From positions 1 through 41,275 of the forward strand of contig VXOE01000224.1 of NCBI GenBank assembly GCA_009840225.1: 41,275 nt of DNA, in the 5' to 3' direction. The notes beneath the pieces are model-generated. The model saw only the letters and a list, made by a program, of their open reading frames with translations, searched no databases and was not told the origin of the DNA. Below, one piece after another: positions 1 through 7,827 of the stretch. Made by a program: the position numbers and the translations under genes. Each line of letters opens with the position of its first letter. Position 1 is the first letter of the stretch. The DNA is from Caldilineaceae bacterium SB0662_bin_25 (GTDB lineage Bacteria > Chloroflexota > Anaerolineae > Caldilineales > Caldilineaceae).

Positions 1-69
1 ACCGCCCAAATGCGAGGAGAGGAGTGGGAAAGCTTCGTGCAGCGTCGCACACTGACTATGGCTGAGTAA
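1..69 (+). CDS. Possible C-terminal tail of a gene entering from the left
   Basis: Frame 1 is open from the first base to a TAA at 67-69 and encodes 22 residues ending in TLTMAE. The stretch is too short to assign to any family. It could equally be a chance open frame. The remaining bases up to the first dehydratase start hold no other gene. Confidence 0.22.
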   Translation, partial: TAQMRGEEWESFVQRRTLTMAE

Positions 70-367
70 TCACGAGAGCACTGTATTGTGTGCATTCTGA
101 AATGGATGAGTTTTCCCAGGTATCGTTGGCTGGGATCGATCATTCAGATTAGCAGAGCAATACTTGCACAGTTGTCTTTGACGCTGTATGCGGAGAGTTG
201 AAAAGGAGGTGGAACCGGCAACGAGGAAACGAGGCAACTCAGACCGGATGGCATTCGTCGCAGAAGAAACCTGGTCTGAAGTCAGGTCAGGTCAGATCTG
301 TGCATTTCAGACAGGCTCGACAGATACGGTTCTTGTACCGGCATTAGGGGGAAAACAGGAGCTTGAA
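70..367 (+). other. Leader region upstream of the first dehydratase
   Basis: No gene is supported here. The dehydratase frame stays open back to an ATG at 188, but the 60 extra residues (rich in Arg, Glu and Ser) do not resemble the start of an enolase-superfamily protein. Positions 281-295 are three tandem copies of GTCAG. A weak TTGCAC element lies at 164-169 without a convincing -10 partner. A Shine-Dalgarno sequence at 357-361 closes the region. Confidence 0.5.
357..361 (+). promoter_or_regulatory. Ribosome binding site that fixes the first dehydratase start
   Basis: AGGAG lies six bases before an in-frame GTG at 368. The protein that follows begins VKIEKLETIWFEE, the usual first strand of the enolase-superfamily capping domain. 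This supports 368 over the upstream ATG at 188. Confidence 0.65.
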
Positions 368-1582
368 GTGAAAATAGAGAAGCTCGAGACAATCTGGTTT
401 GAGGAGCAGTTCAATACGCTCTGGCTGCGCATCCACACTGACGAGGGCCTGGTCGGGCTAGGTGAAACGTATTACGTTCCTCGTGCCGTTGCCGCGGTGA
501 TCCATGATGTGTTTGCCAACTTGTTGGTGGGGCGGTCCGTTTTCGATATCGAGAACCATTGGAACAACATGTTCGCCACGGTGAACTTTTTCGGTTTCGC
601 GGGCGCGGAGACGCGGGCAATATCGACGGTTGACGTGGCTTTGTGGGACCTGCTGGGGCAGTACACCGGCCAGCCGATATACAACGTGCTGGGCGGAAGA
701 AACCGGGACCGCATACCTATTTACAACACGTGTGTCAGTCATGGCCCCCATATGGACTATCACGCCTGGGCAGAGGGGCGGGCTGGCGAACTGGCGCAGG
801 CGTTGCTGGATTCGGGAATCCGGGCGATGAAGATTTGGCCGTGGGACCAGTTCGGCGTTTCACTGGGCGGTCCTGTAGGACAGCGCGCCGGGGTCGGCGC
901 GGTGGGGCCTGTGGGTCACTATTTGGACCCGGATGATCTCAAGCGCGGCCTCGAACCGGTCCAACAGATCAGGGCGGCTGTGGGTGACAAGATGCAGATT
1001 GCGATCGAAGGTCATGCGCGCTGGAACCTGCCCATTGCCATTGATATTGGCAGGGCGCTGGAAGAGTACGACATCATGTGGCTGGAAGAGATTATTCCGC
1101 CTGACAACGTGGATTCCTATGCGCGTCTGGCCGCGGCGACCAAGGTGCCCATATGTGTAAGCGAGCGTCTTTTCACCCGGTTCGGCTTCCGGCAGGTAGT
1201 AGAGAAGAACGCGGCCCATATCGTGATGCCCGACATGGCATGGACGGGCGGTTTGACCGAGACGCGCAAGATTGTCGCGCTGGCGGATACGTATTATTTG
1301 CCCTTTACAACGCATGACACGATCGGCCCCGTGGCGTTGTGGTCGGCCGCGCACCTGGCGGCGCACGCGCCTAATGCCATGATCATGGAGACTGTACGGG
1401 CGTACACGGAGGGCTGGTACAACGACGTGATGACGGAACGGCTGGTGATCCGGGACGGGCACCTGGAGTTTCCTGACCGACCCGGGCTCGGAACGGCGCT
1501 GCGGCCGGAGGTTCTGACGCGCAGTGATGTTCACGTTGAGGTCAGCGACGCGTCCAGTCTTAAGGATGTTTCGACTGGATGA
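368..1582 (+). CDS. Mandelate racemase/enolase-superfamily sugar-acid dehydratase (galactonate dehydratase-like)
   Basis: A 404-residue protein of normal family length. It has an N-terminal capping domain (about residues 1-120, ending in the STVDVALWDLLG helix and YNVLGG) followed by a TIM barrel. Visible active-site residues are Lys155 in MKIWPWD, metal ligands Glu214 (IEGH), Glu240 (WLEE) and Glu266 (SERLF), and His316 (TTHDT). His216 follows the first ligand, as in galactonate-type dehydratases. Family members abstract the proton alpha to a carboxylate with Mg2+ and dehydrate aldonic acids to 2-keto-3-deoxy acids; the exact sugar acid cannot be told. The GTG start is chosen because of the AGGAG at 357-361. 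It lies upstream of the dehydrogenase/SDR/ketoacid dehydrogenase module, which suggests it supplies a 2-keto acid to that pathway. Confidence 0.85.
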   Translation: MKIEKLETIWFEEQFNTLWLRIHTDEGLVGLGETYYVPRAVAAVIHDVFANLLVGRSVFDIENHWNNMFATVNFFGFAGAETRAISTVDVALWDLLGQYTGQPIYNVLGGRNRDRIPIYNTCVSHGPHMDYHAWAEGRAGELAQALLDSGIRAMKIWPWDQFGVSLGGPVGQRAGVGAVGPVGHYLDPDDLKRGLEPVQQIRAAVGDKMQIAIEGHARWNLPIAIDIGRALEEYDIMWLEEIIPPDNVDSYARLAAATKVPICVSERLFTRFGFRQVVEKNAAHIVMPDMAWTGGLTETRKIVALADTYYLPFTTHDTIGPVALWSAAHLAAHAPNAMIMETVRAYTEGWYNDVMTERLVIRDGHLEFPDRPGLGTALRPEVLTRSDVHVEVSDASSLKDVSTG

Positions 1583-1672
1583 GGCATTCTCACTATAGTA
1601 TTGTTGAACCTAGAGCAACTTCCTTTGCCATTTCATTTTTGTCGGTCGAGAACAAAACGTGAATCAAACTTG

Positions 1673-1996
1673 ATGAAATCACAAACAGATTGGAAAACCC
1701 TGGACAGAAAGAAGGATGATAACATCGATCTTAGCGATATACCGGAAGTGACGGCAGAACAGATGGCTCTCGCCTACTTGCGAATTGGCGGTAAGCCTGT
1801 TTCAAGACGAAAGGTGAGGGTGAACATCTACTTGGATGCAGAAGTGGTGGCGTATTTCAGGGAGAAAGCCGGTGGCCAGGGATATCAGACGTTGGTCAAT
1901 GAGGCACTGAAGGAAAGTATTCGAAGAAAGGATATTGAGACGCTACAGCGACGCGTCCTTCGAGAAGAAATGAACTCAGGAGCAGACCCAGCTTAG
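1673..1996 (+). CDS. BrnA-like type II antitoxin without its BrnT toxin
   Basis: A 107-residue basic protein. Residues around 17-30 read DNIDLSDIPEVT, followed by KPVSRRKVRVNIYLDAEVVAYF and GYQTLVNEALKESI. This matches the BrnA pattern: an acidic DxSDIPE segment, then a ribbon-helix-helix DNA-binding domain. BrnA normally neutralises the RNase-like BrnT and represses the pair's promoter. No BrnT-like frame lies in the flanking 90 bp upstream or 180 bp downstream, so the gene is orphaned here. The ATG at 1673 is preferred over an upstream TTG at 1601 because the extra 24 residues are not family-like. The ribosome binding site is weak. Confidence 0.7.
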   Translation: MKSQTDWKTLDRKKDDNIDLSDIPEVTAEQMALAYLRIGGKPVSRRKVRVNIYLDAEVVAYFREKAGGQGYQTLVNEALKESIRRKDIETLQRRVLREEMNSGADPA

Positions 1997-2177
1997 TATG
2001 CTGGCTTTGGCAGTGTGCTCTAACCGTTTCCAGTGACCGCAGAGTCTTGCCTGTTGGCAATGAATAACCATTGCGTCGACGAGGTAGGGTAGCCTCCTGT
2101 ACAATCCAGTGCTGAAAAGGTGCACTTTTCACCAGCCCACTCTTACATCCCAAATCTATAACTGAAGAGAAGAGCAC

Positions 2178-3146
2178 ATGAACATGAAAGCAGTGATTGC
2201 TTACCCCGGATTCGGGGATATCGAGATAGAAAGGGAGATCCTGAGCGCCGCGGGTCTGGAGATAGAGCACGTGGGCAACCTGGACACAGAGGAAGCCAGG
2301 CAGGCCGCGCGGGGATGTGATGCTCTGATGGTAACGATCCAGCCGGTGCGGGCGGATCTGATTCAGAGCCTGGAACGATGCCGACTAATCTGCCGCGTTG
2401 GGACGGGTTTGGATGCTATCGACATCGAAGCGGCCACGGAACGGGGCATTTGGGTGACTTACGCTCCCGACTATTCGATTGATGAGGTCTCTACGCACGC
2501 AATTGCGCTTGTGCTGGCACAGGCGCGCGGTCTGCCGGGTCTTCTGGGCGCGACGCGCCAGGGAATATGGAACAGTGAATCGGGCGGTATTCTCTACCGG
2601 TTTGGCGACCAGACGCTGGGCGTCATTGGTTGCGGCCGGATCGGCCAAGCGACGGCGGCCAAGGGTCGCGGATTGGGACTTGAAGTTTTGGTATACGACC
2701 CGTACGCGGATGCGGCGGCAATGGAGGAACTGGGTGTTGAGGTTGTCGATCTTGAGACGCTGCTGCGCAATTCTGACTATATTTCCCTGCATTCGCCGCT
2801 AACGGATGAGACCCGCCACCTTATCAATGCAGAGACGCTGGCGATGATGAAGCCAACTGCTTATCTGGTGAATGCGGCGCGCGGTGCCTTGGTTGACGAG
2901 AGGGCGCTGCTGGCAGCAGTTCAGGGCGGGCAGATCGCCGGTGCTGCGCTGGATGTTTTGAATGTCGAACCGGTGGCGGCGGACCATCCCTTCCTGAAGG
3001 AGGAGCGCATCTTGCTCACGCCCCACGCCGGGTGGTATTCTGAGGAATCCAAAATTGACGTGCGCGTGCAAGGGGCGGAAGAGGTTGTGCGCGTTCTGCG
3101 CGGCGAGAGGCCGCGAGCGCCTGTCAATGAGGTCCCAAGTGGATAG
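2178..3146 (+). CDS. D-2-hydroxyacid dehydrogenase (CtBP/PGDH-like), module A
   Basis: A 322-residue NAD-dependent dehydrogenase. The Rossmann motif GCGRIG is at 151-156, with an acidic residue (Asp174 in VYDPY) after the second strand, which favours NAD. The catalytic triad is complete: Arg235 (NAARGAL), Glu264 (NVEP) and His283 (TPHAGWYSE). The PHAGWYSE ending resembles the C-terminal-binding-protein branch of the family. It reversibly oxidises a D-2-hydroxy acid to the 2-keto acid; the substrate is unknown. A purine-rich ribosome binding site (GAAGAGAAGAG) precedes the ATG. It is the first gene of a tight five-gene run with SDR, E1 alpha, E1 beta and E2, only 23 bp before the SDR. The same order recurs at 38137-32312. 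Confidence 0.88.
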   Translation: MNMKAVIAYPGFGDIEIEREILSAAGLEIEHVGNLDTEEARQAARGCDALMVTIQPVRADLIQSLERCRLICRVGTGLDAIDIEAATERGIWVTYAPDYSIDEVSTHAIALVLAQARGLPGLLGATRQGIWNSESGGILYRFGDQTLGVIGCGRIGQATAAKGRGLGLEVLVYDPYADAAAMEELGVEVVDLETLLRNSDYISLHSPLTDETRHLINAETLAMMKPTAYLVNAARGALVDERALLAAVQGGQIAGAALDVLNVEPVAADHPFLKEERILLTPHAGWYSEESKIDVRVQGAEEVVRVLRGERPRAPVNEVPSG

Positions 3147-3169
3147 GAGCTGCAAAGGAGATCGCGGGA

Positions 3170-3985
3170 ATGACCCACCCACTCTTTGATTTGAGCGGAC
3201 GCGTTGCCATCGTATCGGGTGCGGCGAGCGGTATGGGCCGTATCACGTCGATTGGCTACGCCGAGGTCGGCGCGGACGTGGTGTTGTTGGATATCAACGA
3301 GGTTGGCGCCCAAGAGACCGCGCATGAGATCGAGCAGATGGGCGGTCGCGCCCTTCCGGTCAAGTGTGATATCTCTGACCCGGACCAGATCCGGGCGATG
3401 TTCGAGCGGGTTGACAGCGAATTTGGTCGGGTCGACGTGCTCAGCAACATTGCCGGAGAGGGCATTCGCACGGACCCGCTGGACTTGACCGAGGACCAGA
3501 TTCAGCAGGTTATGCAGAACCTGGTTGTGGGCCGCTATATTTGCACGCAGGAGGCGGCCAAACGGATGATGACGAGGGGCCGCGGGAGCATATTCAGCAT
3601 CGTTTCGATCGCCGGGATCAGCGCGCTCGGCCGGGGCCACATTGCATACAGCATGGCGATGGGTGCGGTGGGGGCGATGACACGGGAACTGAGTACGGAA
3701 TGGAGCAGTCTGGGTGTACGCGTTAACGCGATTGTCTGCGCTCAGATTATGAACGAGGACTTGCGCGTACGGATAGCGGCGGACCCGGCGCTGGGTGCTT
3801 CCTACTTGCGCGGTCTGCCTATTGGGCGTATGGGTGATCCCAACGATATAAAGGGGCCGGCGATCTTTCTCGCCTCTGATGCTTCGGCCTGGATGACAGG
3901 CGCTCTGATCCCGCTGGATGGGGGCAATCTGGCCAAGAATGTGAGCGGTTCCCATCCGGGAATGCCTGCAGTGGTGCCGGCCTGA
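3170..3985 (+). CDS. SDR-family protein with Met in place of the catalytic Lys, module A
   Basis: A 271-residue classical-length short-chain dehydrogenase/reductase. The nucleotide-binding motif is SGAASGMG (16-23), Asp41 would select NAD, and SNIAG (92-96) takes the place of NNAG. Asn117, Ser146 and Tyr160 of the catalytic tetrad are present. The fourth residue, normally Lys at Y+4, is Met164 (YSMAM; codons 3647-3661 read TAC AGC ATG GCG ATG). The usual PG after RVNAI is also replaced (NAIVCAQIM). Either the enzyme is impaired, uses another general acid/base arrangement, or belongs to a variant subfamily. It lies between the hydroxyacid dehydrogenase and E1 alpha, in the position held by an intact SDR in module B. 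A GGAG-type site (AAAGGAGA) precedes the ATG. Confidence 0.82.
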   Translation: MTHPLFDLSGRVAIVSGAASGMGRITSIGYAEVGADVVLLDINEVGAQETAHEIEQMGGRALPVKCDISDPDQIRAMFERVDSEFGRVDVLSNIAGEGIRTDPLDLTEDQIQQVMQNLVVGRYICTQEAAKRMMTRGRGSIFSIVSIAGISALGRGHIAYSMAMGAVGAMTRELSTEWSSLGVRVNAIVCAQIMNEDLRVRIAADPALGASYLRGLPIGRMGDPNDIKGPAIFLASDASAWMTGALIPLDGGNLAKNVSGSHPGMPAVVPA

Positions 3986-4039
3986 GGCTACGCGGGCCGG
4001 CAGAAGACCGACAAACTCAACGCATTGGAGGTGGGTGGC

Positions 4040-5005
4040 ATGGCCCAGTCCGAGCAACTCCTTTCTCTCTACAGGCAGATGCTGATCATCCGCTATACAG
4101 AAGAGCAGCTGGCCCGTTCGCATCAGATGGGTCTGATTCACGGAGCCTGTCATACCTACGTCGGGGAGGAGGCGATTGCGACCGGCGTATGTGCGCACTT
4201 GCGGCCCGATGACGCCGTCTTCAGCACGCATCGCGGGCATGGGCACGCGCTGGCGAAGGGAGTCAGCCCGCGGGAAGTCGTTGCCGAGCTTTTTGGGCGT
4301 GCGACCGGCTGTTCGCAGGGAAGGGGAGGCAGTATGCACCTCTTCAAGCCGGAGGTGGGGATGATGGGAACGAGCGGGATCGTCGGCCCCTGTATTCTGC
4401 AGGCGACAGGGGCAGGGTACTCGTTCAAGCTGCTCAAAACAGACCAGGTCGGCGTCGCTTTCTTCGGCGATGGTGCGGTGAACAACGGCGCGTTCCACGA
4501 GGGACTGAACCTGGCCAGCATCTGGAAGCTGCCGACGCTGTTTGTCTGCGAAAACAACATGTACGCCACCGAAGTGCCCTTTGCGTATTCGGCAGGCAAT
4601 CCGCACGTGGGCAACCGGGGACCAGCTTACGGGATGGAGAGCCTGACTGTAGACGGCAACGACGTACTGGCCGTATACGAGGCGGCGGAGGAGGCGGTGC
4701 GGCGGGCACGCGGGGGAGAAGGGCCCACATTGATCGAGTGCCGGACCTATCGCACGCGTGCCCATGCAGAGGGCATGCGAGACGGAGGGTACCGCACGCC
4801 GGAAGAGGTGGAGGAGTGGAAGGCGCGTGACCCGATTACGCGCTACAACGAGTGGCTCCTGAAGAATGAAGAGGCGGGCACTGAAACGCTGGCCGAGATT
4901 GAGGCGGAGGTGAAGGAGATGGTAGCAGACGCGGAGGAGTTCGCCCGCAACAGCCCATGGCCGGAGGCGGACACGGTCAGTGAACACGTATTCAATCAGG
5001 GGTGA
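4040..5005 (+). CDS. 2-oxoacid dehydrogenase E1 component, alpha subunit (module A)
   Basis: A 321-residue thiamine-diphosphate enzyme subunit of the pyruvate/acetoin/branched-chain type. STHRGHGHALAKG (62-74) and GRGGSMH (94-100) are present. The TPP/Mg2+ motif runs from GDG at 143-145 to ENN at 171-173. The loop near the C-terminal third reads YRTRAHAEG rather than the common YRxxGHHxxD, keeping the His but losing the Gly. With the beta subunit it decarboxylates a 2-keto acid and transfers the acyl group to lipoyl-E2. ATG 4040 is chosen over an in-frame TTG at 4025 because GGAGG at 4027-4031 is correctly spaced. The substrate is unresolved; acetoin dehydrogenase and branched-chain complexes are alternatives. 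Confidence 0.9.
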   Translation: MAQSEQLLSLYRQMLIIRYTEEQLARSHQMGLIHGACHTYVGEEAIATGVCAHLRPDDAVFSTHRGHGHALAKGVSPREVVAELFGRATGCSQGRGGSMHLFKPEVGMMGTSGIVGPCILQATGAGYSFKLLKTDQVGVAFFGDGAVNNGAFHEGLNLASIWKLPTLFVCENNMYATEVPFAYSAGNPHVGNRGPAYGMESLTVDGNDVLAVYEAAEEAVRRARGGEGPTLIECRTYRTRAHAEGMRDGGYRTPEEVEEWKARDPITRYNEWLLKNEEAGTETLAEIEAEVKEMVADAEEFARNSPWPEADTVSEHVFNQG

Positions 5006-5010
5006 AGGCC

Positions 5011-5988
5011 ATGCGAGAGTTGACTTACGTTGAAGCCACGCTGGAGGCCCTGGACAGCGCGATGGCGCGCGATCCCTCGATCTTCGTTGTGGGCGAAGGG
5101 ATCGGCGAACGGGGGGGCAACTTCAATACGACGGTCGGCCTGTACGACAAGTACGGACCTGAGCGCCTGTGTGACACGCCGATCAGCGAACGCGGCTTTG
5201 TCGGCATGTGCGCGGGCGCGGCCATGACCGGTACGCGCCCCGTTGTCGACTTCATGTTTCTGGACTTTATTCTCGACGCCTTTGGCGAACTGGTGAATCA
5301 GATAGCAAAGATGCAGTACATGAGCAGCGGCCGGCTCAAGATGCCCATATTGCTACGCGGTGCGATTGGGATCGGCCATTCGGCTGCAACCCATCACTCG
5401 GGCAGTTACTACCCGATCTTTGCTCATATTCCCGGATTCCGGGTGGTGGTTCCAGCCATTCCGAGTGACGCCAAAGGACTATTCGCAACCGCGCTGCAGA
5501 GTGACGATCCTGTGCTTTTTCTTGAACACAAGTCATTGTTGTTCAATCGCGGCGATGTGCCAGAGGGCGATTACGCCATTCCATTCGGGCAGGCGCGCAT
5601 GGCGCGGGAGGGGTCGGACTGCACAGTCGTCGCGATCGGTTCGATGGTAGACAAATCTGTTGCCGTTTGCGACAAGCTGGCAGAGGATGGAATTTCGGCT
5701 GAGGTGATCGATCCGCGTACGATCGCTCCGCTCGATATGGCGACGATTCTGGAGTCGGTCAGCAAGACGGGGCGGCTTCTGATTGTGGACGAGACATTTC
5801 AGCCGTGCGGTGTGGGCGCTGAAATTGCGGCGCAGGTGATCGACGAGGGATTTGACGATCTGGACGCCCCGATTCGCCGGTTGAATGGCGCACATGTGCC
5901 GACGCCTTACAGTCCGCCGCTTGAGCTTGCTATCGTCCCAGAGACGAATGACATCGAACAGAGCATACGTAATCTGCTTGCTGAGTAA
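5011..5988 (+). CDS. 2-oxoacid dehydrogenase E1 component, beta subunit (module A)
   Basis: A 325-residue transketolase-like beta subunit. The TPP-activating Glu60 lies in DTPISERGF. GHSAATHHSGSYYPIFAHIPG is shown in part at the position of the family's HSQ-containing loop, with HHSGS here in place of QHSQ. The C-terminal transketolase domain includes EVIDPRTIAPLD and IVDETFQPCGVG. It begins five bases after the E1 alpha stop, so the two are probably translationally linked. An in-frame GTG at 5002 would overlap E1 alpha, but ATG 5011 fits conserved starts (MRELTYVEA) and has purine-rich sequence before it. Confidence 0.9.
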   Translation: MRELTYVEATLEALDSAMARDPSIFVVGEGIGERGGNFNTTVGLYDKYGPERLCDTPISERGFVGMCAGAAMTGTRPVVDFMFLDFILDAFGELVNQIAKMQYMSSGRLKMPILLRGAIGIGHSAATHHSGSYYPIFAHIPGFRVVVPAIPSDAKGLFATALQSDDPVLFLEHKSLLFNRGDVPEGDYAIPFGQARMAREGSDCTVVAIGSMVDKSVAVCDKLAEDGISAEVIDPRTIAPLDMATILESVSKTGRLLIVDETFQPCGVGAEIAAQVIDEGFDDLDAPIRRLNGAHVPTPYSPPLELAIVPETNDIEQSIRNLLAE

Positions 5989-6064
5989 TCAGGATGGCCT
6001 AGGACCGGCGAGGACTATTCCACCTGCACCTCCGAATCCACAGCTGTTCAATTGAGGGAAACCG

Positions 6065-7444
6065 ATGGCTTACGAAGTGACGATGCCGCGCCTGGGATGG
6101 ACGATGGAGGAAGGCGTTTTTGGCGAATGGCTGAAACAGGATGGGGACGAGGTCAAGGCGGGAGACCTGCTCTTTACGGTGGAAGGGGACAAGGCTACGC
6201 AGGAGGTCGAGGTGTTCGAGAGTGGAATCCTGCGACTTCCCCAAGGTGCCCCCGCTGCAGGCGATGTTATTCCCGTCGGTGCACTGCTCGCCTATATTCT
6301 ACAGGCCGGGGAATCGATGCCTGCGGGGGGCAGCCAGTCACCCCAGTCGGGAGGGCGCGAGGGGCAGGCCAGCACAGCGAGTCCGTCAGTAACGACAGAG
6401 CCTGCTTTCCAGAGGCCATCGGCGACGCAAACGGTTGCCGCGGACGGGCGAGGCAATCCAACCATCAGCCCACGGGCACGGCGAGTAGCCGGCGAGTTGG
6501 GGGTGGATTGGACCCAGCTCACTGGGAGCGGCCGCACAGGACGCATCGTTGAGCGGGATGTACGCGCCGCGGCTGAGACGATGGTTGAACAGGTTGGGGT
6601 GGAAATGTCGCCGGTGGCGCGTCGCATGGCTGCGGAAGCGGGCATTTCGTTGGAAGAGCTGGCGGCGACTAAGCCGGGCGGCCGGATCCAGCGCGAGGAT
6701 GTCGAGGCTGCCATCGCGGCCCGCCGTCAACCGGTGCTTGCGGATGAGACTGCGGTGCAAGTCTTGCCACACACACGCATCCGCCAGATAACGGCCCAGC
6801 GGATGTCAGAGAGCGCGCACACAACCGCGCCTGTCACGTTGACCACCGAGGCCGACGCCACCGAGTTGGTGGCATTGCGTGAACAGCTGAAGTCGAGCTA
6901 TGCTCGGCGCGGGTTGGCGGTACCCAGTTACAACGACATTTACATCAAGCTGGCTGCTGCCGCGCTGCAGGAGCATCCTGCGCTAAACTCCAGTTGGGGT
7001 GATGAGGGTCTGATTCTTCACGGTAAGATTCACATCGGGTTTGCAGTGGAAACCGAGCGGGGACTGCTGGCCCCGGTGCTGAGGGACGTGCCGACAAAGT
7101 CGTTGCGCGTGATCGCGGCCGAGTCTGCCAGCCTGATCGAGGGCGCGCAGCAGGAACGCTTGGGTCATGAGGCGATGCAGGGCGGAACGTTTACGATTAC
7201 GAATCTGGGCATGTACGGCATCGACGCCTTTACCCCTATCATCAATTTGCCCCAAGCCGCCATTCTTGGCATCGGGCGCATCGTCTGCAAACCGGCCGTA
7301 CACGAAGGGGAAGTCGTGCCCCGTCAGATGGTTGCACTCAGCCTTACCTTTGATCATCGCGTCGTGGATGGTGCCCCGGCGGCGCGCTTCCTCAACACTG
7401 TGCGAGAGTACGTTGCAGAGCCGATTCTGTGGCTCACCGCCTAA
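6065..7444 (+). CDS. 2-oxoacid dehydrogenase E2 (lipoyl acyltransferase) with two subunit-binding domains, module A
   Basis: A 459-residue protein. Residues 1-80 form a lipoyl domain with the acceptor Lys43 in EGDKATQ. A low-complexity Ser/Gln/Gly linker follows. There are two peripheral subunit-binding domains: about 134-168 (SPRARRVAGELGVDW to GRTGRIVERDV) and about 181-216 (SPVARRMAAEAGI to GGRIQREDVEAAI). The CAT-like catalytic domain runs from about 235 to the end, with His431 and Asp435 in DHRVVDG. It accepts the acyl group from E1 and passes it to CoA. No E3 (lipoamide dehydrogenase) gene follows, so E3 must come from elsewhere. GAGGGAAACCG precedes the ATG. It ends the five-gene module. 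Confidence 0.9.
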   Translation: MAYEVTMPRLGWTMEEGVFGEWLKQDGDEVKAGDLLFTVEGDKATQEVEVFESGILRLPQGAPAAGDVIPVGALLAYILQAGESMPAGGSQSPQSGGREGQASTASPSVTTEPAFQRPSATQTVAADGRGNPTISPRARRVAGELGVDWTQLTGSGRTGRIVERDVRAAAETMVEQVGVEMSPVARRMAAEAGISLEELAATKPGGRIQREDVEAAIAARRQPVLADETAVQVLPHTRIRQITAQRMSESAHTTAPVTLTTEADATELVALREQLKSSYARRGLAVPSYNDIYIKLAAAALQEHPALNSSWGDEGLILHGKIHIGFAVETERGLLAPVLRDVPTKSLRVIAAESASLIEGAQQERLGHEAMQGGTFTITNLGMYGIDAFTPIINLPQAAILGIGRIVCKPAVHEGEVVPRQMVALSLTFDHRVVDGAPAARFLNTVREYVAEPILWLTA

Positions 7445-7827
7445 CAGGCTCCTGGCCCTAAAGAAGTGACGTCAACGCGGGACTGCCTTTCTTCCTCGCA
7501 CACACAAAACTGCTGACACGCGGCATTACCAGATGCCCAGGGAGCTACTTTTATCTTCCGTGAACATTGCTTGTTCTTTGATGCCAGTTTGAGAGACAGG
7601 CGCAGGGGTGCGGGGGAGAGATCCCGAGGAGGAACGGCGCTCTTTGATAGGCCCCAACCAATCCCCAAAGATAGGACCTAGGATGCCATTAAACAGACGT
7701 CAGAGGAACCTAATATAAGCATGTGAAAAAATTGACAATATGCCTCAATTCCATAGGATTAGCGAAAGCCCCGACAAGCAGTTTTCAAAGGTATTCACAG
7801 TTGACTTCACAGAGGAGATGTCCAACG
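7445..7827 (+). other. Intergenic leader between module A and ABC importer 1
   Basis: No gene is supported. The region contains an isolated AGGAGG at 7627-7632 that is not followed by a reasonable frame, and a candidate sigma-70 promoter at 7732-7759. No intrinsic terminator is visible after the E2 gene, so read-through into the importer is possible. Confidence 0.5.
7732..7759 (+). promoter_or_regulatory. Candidate sigma-70 promoter for ABC importer 1
   Basis: TTGACA (7732-7737) is a perfect -35. It is followed after 16 bases by TAGGAT (7754-7759), a 4/6 match to the -10. The start would lie near 7766, giving a leader of about 60 bases before the AGAGGAGA ribosome binding site and the ATG at 7828. 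Confidence 0.38.

Noticed and set aside
2921-4987. A 688-codon open frame on the minus strand
   Set aside because: It lies antisense to the well-supported dehydrogenase, SDR and E1 alpha genes. Its product is rich in Arg, His and Pro with no recognisable domain, as expected from a shadow frame in GC-rich DNA.
7627-7632. Perfect AGGAGG in the importer 1 leader
   Set aside because: No start codon with a sensible reading frame follows at the right spacing.
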